From assembly GCA_934646865.1 (NCBI GenBank), contig CAKUEU010000011.1, forward strand, positions 1-42,063: DNA of 42,063 bases, given 5' to 3'. This document shows positions 14,930 through 21,823 of the stretch, in pieces; position 1 is the stretch's first letter, and each line of letters begins with the position of its first letter. The notes beneath the pieces were generated by a model. That model had not been told where the DNA came from. It did no database searches and worked only from the letters and a program-made list of their open reading frames with translations. Source of the stretch: an uncultured Collinsella sp. GTDB lineage: Bacteria; Actinomycetota; Coriobacteriia; Coriobacteriales; Coriobacteriaceae. A program made the position numbers and the translations under genes.

Positions 14930-16687
14930 CTACTTGCACGAGGCAAGCAGGTCCTTAATGTCGTGTTCCAGCGCCGCATGCTCTTTGTCATCGATCGCCG
15001 CAAGGGCAACACGCATTAGGGATGCGTCGGCCGCAAGCTCCCGAACCTCATCGATGTGTTCGTTAAAGCGATCATAAATCTTCAGAGCCTCCCTGGCAGC
15101 CGCGTACTGCCACTCTGCCAACGAAGGCTTTGCAGATTTGCTATCGGCATCGATCCGCTCGCTAAGCCCCTGAAAACCATTGCCCGTAGTCGCGCCGTTC
15201 ATAATCACATCAAGAGGGCTTAACTGGCTCGCATTCGACTCCTTGTACGTCAGCCTAACAAGCGTAAGCGCGTAGGCAAGGTTTCGATACTCATCATGAC
15301 CAGCATAGAACACATCGTGATAGCAGATACATACCCTAAGCAGCTCTTGGGCAGCAAAGCGCTCCAGGCCGTCAAACGGAATCCCGCCGAGCAGCACCTC
15401 AGCAAGAAAGGGAAGCTTACCATCCCGTACAATCTTGTCGAGCGCCGGGGCATCCACCAATTCCGCCAGCCATGCATACTCAGACGGATACGGGATACGA
15501 TCGCTCTCAATCCAAGCACCTGCCAGCTTTAGGGCCGCTATTTCCTTTTCGCTTAGCCGCGGCAGAAGCATGTCCATCGTTCCTAGTGTTGAGAATCTCG
15601 GCTCTGGAGACCGCTCAAACCTCACAGCGAGGCACTCATCGTACGTCACTAAAATCGAACAGGTGATACAGACGTCCTCTACCATGCTCCTCCATGCGCC
15701 TATCATAAGGGGGCGCAGCTGGCGGAGCATACCACGTGCACCAGCACCTTCCTTGACCGCGCGCTCCGCCGCAAGACGAACGGCATCCGTGGTGAACTCC
15801 ATCTTGCCGCCATCGCTCATCATGCTGTTGAACTTGGGCAGGTACTGCTCATACGCAATCTGGATCAGGTCATCCACGCTCAAAGCATTAAAGTTAATCA
15901 CCGAACCAATGCGTCCGCACAGCTCGGGCATAATGCCCCAAGCTTCAACATCCTCGATAGTCGCGCAGTCCCGCAGCTCGTTCGCCGATTTTTCGGAAAT
16001 CCCCGCAGCGGCATACGAGGATCCAAAGCCGACTGTGGTTCCGGCATTGCGGTTTAGGCGCTTGCGTACCAAGGAATCCAAGCCCATAAAGGCACCGCCC
16101 AAAATGCAGACAACCTGATCGAGATTGATCGTCTTGATCGCCACGCCTTTAGAGTTCTCGCATTCAACACGCATCTTCCCGCCCTCCAGGAGCTTAAGGA
16201 ACGACTGCGATGGACTAAAACTGGATGCGATGCTATCTCCGTTGCGCTCAGTACGAGCCGCCTTGTCAAACTCGTCAAACAGCACCAGGCAAATCTCACC
16301 GGGATTTGCCTCCTGGTAATCCGCGACCTCTGCCAAGCAGTTGCTCATGCTGGCACCGCGCCAGCCCTCGCCCGTCATGCTGGAAACATCAAATACGAAC
16401 AGCTTGAGCCCTGCAGCGTCTGCCACGACCTTGATGGTATGGGTCTTTCCCGTGCCGGTGGAACCCATCACCAAGATAGCCGCAGGAGAAAGGACCTTAT
16501 GTGGATCGATGCCACGCGCCAGCATCACACAACGGTTGACCTCAAAGCTCAAGGCCGCCACAAGATCCTCCAGGCTTCCCTCGTGGCCAATAACGCTCTG
16601 ACGCGTCCGCCCCACCAACCGCGATGGCGTAGTTTGCTTGAGCAATTCCTGATAGTAGCCAACGGCTCGATACCGGCTCTTGATCAT
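14930..16687 (-). CDS. ClpX-like AAA+ unfoldase with retained ClpP-docking loop
   Basis: A 585-residue AAA+ protein starting at the ATG after GGAAAGGGC (MIKSRYRAV). The core follows ClpX closely: Walker A GSTGTGKT (75-82), SSMTGEGWRG at the pore-1 region (102-111), Walker B LVLFDEFDK (134-142), GGAFMGLD (197-204) and PELCGRI (254-260). Sensor 2 is GAGARG (314-319). Between these, TTVGFG places Val-Gly-Phe at 219-221, exactly where ClpX carries its IGF loop for binding ClpP. The N-terminal zinc-binding domain of true ClpX is absent, and a C-terminal extension of about 240 residues is unassigned. It probably unfolds protein substrates or remodels the system's own complexes, possibly with the ClpP at 31498-32100. 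Confidence 0.85.
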   Translation of the reverse strand: MIKSRYRAVGYYQELLKQTTPSRLVGRTRQSVIGHEGSLEDLVAALSFEVNRCVMLARGIDPHKVLSPAAILVMGSTGTGKTHTIKVVADAAGLKLFVFDVSSMTGEGWRGASMSNCLAEVADYQEANPGEICLVLFDEFDKAARTERNGDSIASSFSPSQSFLKLLEGGKMRVECENSKGVAIKTINLDQVVCILGGAFMGLDSLVRKRLNRNAGTTVGFGSSYAAAGISEKSANELRDCATIEDVEAWGIMPELCGRIGSVINFNALSVDDLIQIAYEQYLPKFNSMMSDGGKMEFTTDAVRLAAERAVKEGAGARGMLRQLRPLMIGAWRSMVEDVCITCSILVTYDECLAVRFERSPEPRFSTLGTMDMLLPRLSEKEIAALKLAGAWIESDRIPYPSEYAWLAELVDAPALDKIVRDGKLPFLAEVLLGGIPFDGLERFAAQELLRVCICYHDVFYAGHDEYRNLAYALTLVRLTYKESNASQLSPLDVIMNGATTGNGFQGLSERIDADSKSAKPSLAEWQYAAAREALKIYDRFNEHIDEVRELAADASLMRVALAAIDDKEHAALEHDIKDLLASCK

Positions 16688-16746
16688 GCCCTTTCCTTTC
16701 GATGATGCCTTTTCTTCGTATGGCGTAAGCCCAAGCCCCAAATTCC

Positions 16747-16953
16747 TTACAGCGTCAGCGAGGTCGCCGACTCCAGATAGATCACGTTGCCCGGCTGGGT
16801 AAAGACTGGAATGTGATAGAGCAGCCGCAAAATGCCCTGTTTGAGCAGCGGGAACAGCGTGGGATGCAGCATTTCGTACATCAGGGTGCCCGCCATAAGA
16901 GCGATGAGCACGGCGAGCAGCAGCACCTTTTGAGCGTTAGAGATTTCAGGCAT
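16747..16953 (-). CDS. Small single-pass membrane protein (68 aa)
   Basis: A 68-residue protein; AAAGGAACGAC precedes the ATG. One clear hydrophobic helix (VLLLAVLIALMAGTLMYEML, about residues 10-29) follows a short polar N-terminus. A second amphipathic stretch (LLKQGILRLLYHIPVF) precedes a polar tail. It lies between the larger membrane protein and the ClpX-like gene, with gaps of 41 and 59 bp, so it is a member of operon A. It may tether or regulate the membrane partner. A longer open frame runs upstream but is a shadow of the neighbouring gene. Confidence 0.65.
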   Translation of the reverse strand: MPEISNAQKVLLLAVLIALMAGTLMYEMLHPTLFPLLKQGILRLLYHIPVFTQPGNVIYLESATSLTL

Positions 16954-16994
16954 GTCGTTCCTTTCTTTGCGAGATATTTGGATTGCGTTGTGGG

Positions 16995-17732
16995 TTAGCG
17001 GCTCGCAGCGATAGCGATCCCAATAAGTCCGATAACTACGGGAACGGCAGCAGAAATGAACAGGATGCCGGCAAAAAGACCCACCACCAGCGCACACGCC
17101 AAGATGGCCAGCGTAGTAGGCACAAGCGCAATCACAGGAGTAAGCATGCAGGCGGACGCAAAGCGAAGCCCATGCATCTGGTGCCCGCTGGGGAATAAGC
17201 CGTTGATGACACCTTCGACGATGCGCCACTCGACAACCGCTCCGATGGTTAGGGCAACCGCCCAAAGCAGGTAATCGTTAGCTCGGGAATCCGCAGCCAT
17301 CTTTCCGGTAATGCCTGCCCACCAATCAAATACGGCGGCATAGCCCAGCAAGCAGACGATCGCGCAGACGATGGATGCGAGTGCGCCCATGTCCTCAATT
17401 GCTTTGATGAGCTCGCACATGTCGGAATCGGAGTCTCCTGTTAACAGCACGAACCATTTATGAGCAAGCGCCGCAACGACCGTCACACCCAGCACAACCC
17501 AGTACACCCTAAACGCCGCCAAGCGCCACGAGTGGAGCGGAATCACCGTGTTCTCTGCACTGATCTCGAACATGAAGCCGCCGAGCCACGTCGTCAGCAA
17601 GCACATCACGTCGACCGCGAGCACGTAAAGAATCGCCGCAATAAGTGTTTGCAGAATCGTGCCAATAATATTCATCGCAGTCGGCTTCTTAGGAGCGTCC
17701 ATCTCGATTCTGTACATGTCATATCCGTTCAT
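16995..17732 (-). CDS. Multi-pass membrane protein, first gene of operon A
   Basis: A 245-residue protein beginning MNGYDMYRIEMDAPKK, with AAAGGACAGG before the ATG. Hydrophobic segments suggest about six transmembrane helices, including LIAAILYVLAVDVMCLL, VYWVVLGVTVVAALAH, IVCAIVCLLGYAAVF and the C-terminal FISAAVPVVIGLIGIAIAA. The loop between the second and third carries an acidic patch (TGDSDSDMCELIKAIED). No enzymatic motif is seen. As the leading gene of the operon encoding ClpX-like ATPase, helicase, nuclease and PIWI-like protein, it may be a membrane effector or anchor. It resembles in size and layout the membrane protein at 20432-21244, but homology is unproven. Confidence 0.75.
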   Translation of the reverse strand: MNGYDMYRIEMDAPKKPTAMNIIGTILQTLIAAILYVLAVDVMCLLTTWLGGFMFEISAENTVIPLHSWRLAAFRVYWVVLGVTVVAALAHKWFVLLTGDSDSDMCELIKAIEDMGALASIVCAIVCLLGYAAVFDWWAGITGKMAADSRANDYLLWAVALTIGAVVEWRIVEGVINGLFPSGHQMHGLRFASACMLTPVIALVPTTLAILACALVVGLFAGILFISAAVPVVIGLIGIAIAASR

Positions 17733-18000
17733 TACCTGTCCTTTCTATCTTACTATAAGCAATAGTCATATTCTGTCGTTGTTAGATACAATAGTCGGAT
17801 ATCTATATCCGGCGTAAGGTACCATCAACGAGATAGTACCCGAAGGACGCAACTACAAACACGAGGACTTCGAAAAACTTGATTAAGATTTTTAAATCTG
17901 ATTTAGTTTTGCAACCGACGCCCTTGTAAACTAAGAACAGTTAAGTTGCGATGGGCCGGTCAGCAAGCCGCGCAATATGAGGAATACGCAGGAGGTGCGC
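17733..18000. promoter_or_regulatory. Divergent regulatory region between operon A and the TRD gene
   Basis: This 268-bp region separates the minus-strand operon A from the plus-strand HsdM/HsdS-like gene. Two direct copies of CAATAGTC (17760-17767, 17789-17796) flank the likely operon A promoter; minus-strand TATAGT adjoins the nearer copy. Palindromes follow: CGGATAT-CT-ATATCCG (17796-17811), GGTAC...GTACC (17818-17840) and AGATTT-TT-AAATCT (17886-17899), the last in an AT-rich stretch likely holding the plus-strand promoter. The density of symmetric sites suggests both transcription units are controlled together, perhaps by the TRD protein itself. Confidence 0.5.
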
Positions 18001-19644
18001 ATGCTTAAAACTAAAGCTGAGCTTGCAACTCTTCACCTAAACGAAGATCTCAAGCCATATATGAGCCGATATCTATCGGATCTTGTGTCCCATATGGTCG
18101 AGAAATATCAGCCTTTGTCGGGAACGAAGAGGCTCATTGAGCTGTGCTGCCGCGATTTCGAGTTCTCGAGCGAGCATGTCGATGGCCCCTCGTGGTCTGT
18201 TTTGGGAATTAACTCCAAACGTCCCTCAACCGCCTCATTTGAGTCCGAGGACCGTGCTTACAACGAAGTGACTGGCGAATGGGATCGCGTGCCCGTCTAC
18301 GTTTGCAAAAACCAAATCGAAGTCCCAACGACGACGTTTACCGCCGTCGAAGAGGACATCTTTTTACACGACTATGAACAGGGCACTGCCCCTCGCACTT
18401 ACGAGTCGATGCTCGTTTACTGCAGGCCTCCCGAGTTACGGCCGCTGTCTCAATTTCCGACATCCCTCGAAGTGGCAAATGTCAGAGTTCGGGATTTCCT
18501 CAGAACGCGCGCGGCGCAGCAGCAGTGCAGCGCGCATATCCCCATCCCGCTTTCTGTCACTGAGTGGTACTACATCTTTCTTGCGGCATCTATTGCCTGT
18601 TCCCGGCCCAACGCCACGGCTGTAATCCAAATATCAGACCGCCTGTTCAATCTCGCGCGAGCCGTAGACGGCCGCCGACTCCTTTGCGACCTCGGCCTGC
18701 TAAGGGGCATTGTGCTTCTTCCCAACACCATCGCCAAAAAGGCCGAGGGCCGCGCACTGCTCTTTATTGGCGACGGCAAGCCCAATGCCCCGTATTTCCT
18801 TTTTGACGGCAGAGGCTTTGACAACAAACAGATGACCGATGAGCTTTTGCACCAGCTCCTCGATTCCATCGACCGAGCCTACAGCGATCTAAACAATCCA
18901 GCCTATTGGCACCAGCTCGAGGATCAGGGCAACGGCATCTATCCCCTATTGCCCAATACAAAAAGCGGATCGTTCGAAGAGGGAATGTTCGTCCCCCTTG
19001 GGTCGTTGGCGCCAATCTATCGCGGCGCCACCCGCAGTGTTGTCACCAAGCTGCCCGAATCAGCTCCGACAGACAGTTACCAGCAGCATGATTGCTACTA
19101 CCTTTCGCTCAAGCATCTTCATGACGGCGCAATCATTGCCGCAGAAGACGTACTCGAATGCGTCCCTGATACAGACATCTACGATGTAAGCCTTGTAGAC
19201 TACGATGCTTTTAGGAAGACCAAGCCGATCGACGCCCGCGAGACGAGCCTTCTCATATCGCGCGTCGGTCCTCCGTTCAAACTTGCCCTCATTACGCCGG
19301 GCCACTTTTCCGTTGGCTCCGAGCATCCTCTAGAGCGCGGGCTCTTATTTGAGAGCATTGTTCCTTGCGACGCTATGTTCTGCGCCATCTTCGAAGACGA
19401 GCTACTTGCCCGGTTTGTCCTGGCATACCTGTCATCCGGCGAGGGTCAGAAGAAACTGGCAGACACCTCGCACGGAGACGCGCTCGTGCAGCTCGCGCCC
19501 AAAGACCTCCGAAGCATGACCGTACCCGTTCCCAGCCAAGCGGAACAGGAGCGCTACGCACGTGAGTACGCAGCAAAACAGCGCGCCTACGAGGATGCCC
19601 TTAAGCAGGCAGACCATTACGCCGCTAGCAAGGGAACGATGTAG
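18001..19644 (+). CDS. Degenerate HsdM-HsdS-like fusion (methylase fold without catalytic motif + TRD)
   Basis: A 547-residue protein; AGGAGG lies five bases before the ATG. The first half follows the layout of N6-adenine methyltransferase subunits: LIELCCRDFEF stands where the AdoMet motif (DPxCGSG) should be, and LVYCRPPEL where NPPF/Y should be. A helix-strand block (YYIFLAASIACSRPNATAVIQ) and GIVLLPN follow. Both catalytic motifs are lost. The second half resembles one HsdS target-recognition domain, ending in MTVPVPSQAEQERYA and a coiled-coil tail. It probably binds DNA specifically without methylating it, either as regulator or as recognition subunit. It is divergent from operon A and shares this plan with the 34935-36374 product. 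Confidence 0.65.
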   Translation: MLKTKAELATLHLNEDLKPYMSRYLSDLVSHMVEKYQPLSGTKRLIELCCRDFEFSSEHVDGPSWSVLGINSKRPSTASFESEDRAYNEVTGEWDRVPVYVCKNQIEVPTTTFTAVEEDIFLHDYEQGTAPRTYESMLVYCRPPELRPLSQFPTSLEVANVRVRDFLRTRAAQQQCSAHIPIPLSVTEWYYIFLAASIACSRPNATAVIQISDRLFNLARAVDGRRLLCDLGLLRGIVLLPNTIAKKAEGRALLFIGDGKPNAPYFLFDGRGFDNKQMTDELLHQLLDSIDRAYSDLNNPAYWHQLEDQGNGIYPLLPNTKSGSFEEGMFVPLGSLAPIYRGATRSVVTKLPESAPTDSYQQHDCYYLSLKHLHDGAIIAAEDVLECVPDTDIYDVSLVDYDAFRKTKPIDARETSLLISRVGPPFKLALITPGHFSVGSEHPLERGLLFESIVPCDAMFCAIFEDELLARFVLAYLSSGEGQKKLADTSHGDALVQLAPKDLRSMTVPVPSQAEQERYAREYAAKQRAYEDALKQADHYAASKGTM

Positions 19645-19655
19645 CGTCCGAGGCT

Positions 19656-19690
19656 GGCAGGCCGTCCGGACTTTTGTCCGACGGCCTGCC
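19656..19690 (+). terminator. Strong hairpin after the TRD gene
   Basis: Arms GGCAGGCCGTCCGGAC (19656-19671) and GTCCGACGGCCTGCC (19676-19690) pair around a TTTT loop with one bulged C. It lies 12 bp after the stop at 19644 and before the convergent stop at 19718. No T-tract follows on either strand, so termination is plausible but not certain. Confidence 0.5.
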
Positions 19691-19717
19691 AATCAGATGC
19701 GACACTCAACGCAGTGG

Positions 19718-20335
19718 CTAAAGATTGTCATCAGTCTTCGAACTGGTCTTAGCGTTTTCTTCGTCCGCGATCAGGTCCCTAACCGTTATATGCGCACTGT
19801 ACGTAGCGTCCTCGATCTTTTCCAAAACCTCGGGGTCATGAGTACCCCAAGTTTCTTTGAGGACACGAACCAGCCCCCAGGCAGCACTGAGCAGGACATC
19901 GACGTGCTTTAGATCCAAATGGTCAATCGTAAAGGGACAGTATTCGCGCTCCAGCAGATAGATGTCAACGGCGTAAATCGCCTCAACCACGTACGTCTCA
20001 AGATCGGGATGGGGATGGAGGGCGCACAGCGCCTTTAGTGGATCAGTCGACTCAATCCAATACAGCGTAGTCGCACCCTCGCACTCCTCGAGCGGATAAC
20101 GCTCAACTGCCTTCTCCCAACTTTCATACCAAGGGTCAGCATCGCCGTCCGTCATTGATTTGCAAAGATCAATCGCCGCGGAAACAGTCGCGCACGAATA
20201 CCTACAACTGGCAGCTTCCTTAAACTCATCATTCAGCTTGTCATCGCCAAAAAGAGTTGCCTCCATGATCAGGAACGGACCATCAGCGTCCTTAATACTC
20301 ATGGGAAAGTTGTTGCCTTCGCTGTCCGGGAACAT
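19718..20335 (-). CDS. Hypothetical acidic protein (205 aa)
   Basis: A 205-residue acidic soluble protein starting MFPDSEGNNF, with GGAG six bases before the ATG; an in-frame TTG at 20350 is weaker. Contents are mainly helical with Trp- and Glu-rich segments (DPWYESWEKAVERYPLEE, and DVLLSAAWGLVRVLKETWG near the C-terminus). No membrane segment, known motif or family was recognised. It is the last of three minus-strand genes (21713 to 19718) that look like one transcription unit interrupted by the 20381-20416 hairpin. Confidence 0.7.
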   Translation of the reverse strand: MFPDSEGNNFPMSIKDADGPFLIMEATLFGDDKLNDEFKEAASCRYSCATVSAAIDLCKSMTDGDADPWYESWEKAVERYPLEECEGATTLYWIESTDPLKALCALHPHPDLETYVVEAIYAVDIYLLEREYCPFTIDHLDLKHVDVLLSAAWGLVRVLKETWGTHDPEVLEKIEDATYSAHITVRDLIADEENAKTSSKTDDNL

Positions 20336-20375
20336 TTTGTCTCCAATCAACCGTCTTATTTATTTAGCTTAAGCC

Positions 20376-20387
20376 GCCGTGCGGACA
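20376..20387 (+). repeat. GCCGTGCGGACA dispersed motif, copy 3
   Basis: This copy runs into the left arm of the perfect hairpin at 20381-20416 and lies 41 bp upstream of the start of the 205-residue gene on the minus strand. Confidence 0.5.
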
Positions 20388-20416
20388 TGTTTGGCACCTA
20401 TGCCAAACATGTCCGC
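20381..20416. terminator. Perfect 16-bp stem hairpin between two minus-strand genes
   Basis: GCGGACATGTTTGGCA (20381-20396) and TGCCAAACATGTCCGC (20401-20416) are exact inverted arms with a four-base loop CCTA. It begins 15 bp beyond the stop of the membrane-protein gene 20432-21244 and ends upstream of the next gene. It could terminate the upstream unit, stabilise mRNA ends, or be a two-sided version of the GCCGTGCGGACA repeat. A T-tract is lacking. Confidence 0.5.
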
Positions 20417-20431
20417 GAGCAGAGGCCCTCT

Positions 20432-21244
20432 TTATTTCTTCGAGCTAGCCGAAACGCAACCAATGCAGAGAGGGATAAAGATGATGACGAGCACAATGCC
20501 CCAGGCGGTTAATGCGGTCGTAATGATGGATGCGATAGCGCTAGCGATGCCATATCCAAAAATCAACGATGCCGCGCAGGCAAGCATCTCGGCACCATAC
20601 AGCAGCACCATGTTTGAGCTTGCGCGGTCCAGCAAGGAATCCGCGCGGCCGAACCATGCGATAAGAGCCTTGTCGCCACGATAGCGCCCAGGACCTTTGA
20701 GCTCATACCATTTGACAATGCACGCCAGAACGCATCCGGAAACAAGCGCAATCGATGTCACCATGAGGAAAAGGCCTACGATCATGAGGAGTTTGTCTCC
20801 CGTGGCCCCGCCGTCGATATAGCATTCAAACCCACGACACACGGCAAGCACAGCCAAAAGTGAACAAGCGCTCAGCGAGCCAAAGCGGCGCGACATCCGC
20901 CCGCAAAACGCAGGCGCCTTGCAATTGCATCCAACACCTGCGCAGAGGCACCAAATGGCATGATAAACGAGATACAGAGCAACAAGCACGGCTGCGACCA
21001 TCGATACCAGGTCGAGCGTCCCCATTCCTGACACAATATCCTCCGCCGTTGGAGCGTCGTAGGGATGGTCGAACAGGTCAGGCGTGAACATCGGAATCTC
21101 ACCTTTCCAGATGTACGACGGTGCAGTAAAGGAAATGATGCCGTTCACCGCTAACGCAGCAACTGCGATTAGCAACACGCCTTCAGCAATCTTGGCGATG
21201 CTCGGCCTGTGAGAGACGGACACGTTTTGGATAGAAGTATTCAT
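20432..21244 (-). CDS. Multi-pass membrane protein (270 aa), unknown function
   Basis: A 270-residue protein; GAAAGGAAGAGC precedes the ATG. About six hydrophobic helices are visible: VLLIAVAALAVNGIISF, LVSMVAAVLVALYLVYHAIW, SLSACSLLAVLAV, LLMIVGLFLMVTSIALVSG, an MLACAASLIFGYGI pair, and a C-terminal IVLVIIFIPLCIGCV. A Cys-rich loop (CLCAGVGCNCKAPAFCG) faces one side after helix two, possibly a metal or redox site. It is grouped with two acidic soluble proteins on the same strand. It resembles the membrane protein of operon A in size and helix count, but no shared motif proves kinship. Confidence 0.75.
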   Translation of the reverse strand: MNTSIQNVSVSHRPSIAKIAEGVLLIAVAALAVNGIISFTAPSYIWKGEIPMFTPDLFDHPYDAPTAEDIVSGMGTLDLVSMVAAVLVALYLVYHAIWCLCAGVGCNCKAPAFCGRMSRRFGSLSACSLLAVLAVCRGFECYIDGGATGDKLLMIVGLFLMVTSIALVSGCVLACIVKWYELKGPGRYRGDKALIAWFGRADSLLDRASSNMVLLYGAEMLACAASLIFGYGIASAIASIITTALTAWGIVLVIIFIPLCIGCVSASSKK

Positions 21245-21371
21245 GCTCTTCCTTTCAGAGAGATCCGATTAGCTGGTGATTGAGTTTTAGGGTGATTGGC
21301 GTAAAGAACGGGGTGTTTAGCAGTCCCGATAAAACAGCAGGTCAGCTTGGCCGTCTACGTAGATAGAGAAG

Positions 21372-21713
21372 CTAGCAAGCTATATCGAAGTCGTTGCGAC
21401 TCGAAAACTCGATGTCAGCAGCGTCATGCATCGGAACACACGCAAGCGCAACCGAGCGAACCGGCAAGACCGCCGGATAGTCCTCAATGCCCCACTCGAG
21501 CTCAAAGCCCAAACGTGCAAGCTCGTCACGGCAATTATCGAGCATGAGCTCATAGGCGCTTTGACGAGCACAAGCCTCAAAGAAACCGAGTCCGCACTCC
21601 TCGGAAAGGCAGGCCTTCAGCTCATCGCAGATCGTCATAATCTCGCAAACAAGATCTTCGAGCTCATCTCGCTTGGCGGAATCCGCCAGTTCAAACAGGG
21701 TGTCGTCAAACAT
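21372..21713 (-). CDS. Small acidic hypothetical protein (113 aa)
   Basis: A 113-residue protein starting MFDDTLFELADSAK, with AAAGGAGG eight bases before the ATG; the open frame upstream lacks such a site. It is strongly acidic and helical, with several Cys residues (LVCEIMTICDELKACLSEEC). No known family. It is the first gene of the minus-strand group 21713-19718, divergent from the DUF6076-like gene. The shared upstream region carries a tandem TGGCACAA repeat. Confidence 0.65.
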   Translation of the reverse strand: MFDDTLFELADSAKRDELEDLVCEIMTICDELKACLSEECGLGFFEACARQSAYELMLDNCRDELARLGFELEWGIEDYPAVLPVRSVALACVPMHDAADIEFSSRNDFDIAC

Positions 21714-21768
21714 TTTCAGTCCTCCTTTGGACTTCTTTCTTGCTCGACTCCCATTGAACACGACAAAG

Positions 21769-21784
21769 TGGCACAATGGCACAA
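21769..21784 (+). repeat. Tandem TGGCACAA repeat in a divergent promoter region
   Basis: Two adjacent copies of the 8-mer (21769-21776 and 21777-21784) lie between the minus-strand gene starting at 21713 and the plus-strand gene at about 21824. A regulator binding site for either or both is plausible. No repressor gene is assigned. Confidence 0.4.
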
Positions 21785-21823
21785 AGTATATTTGATTTTG
21801 AAAGTTGTGCTGGTTAAAGAAAC

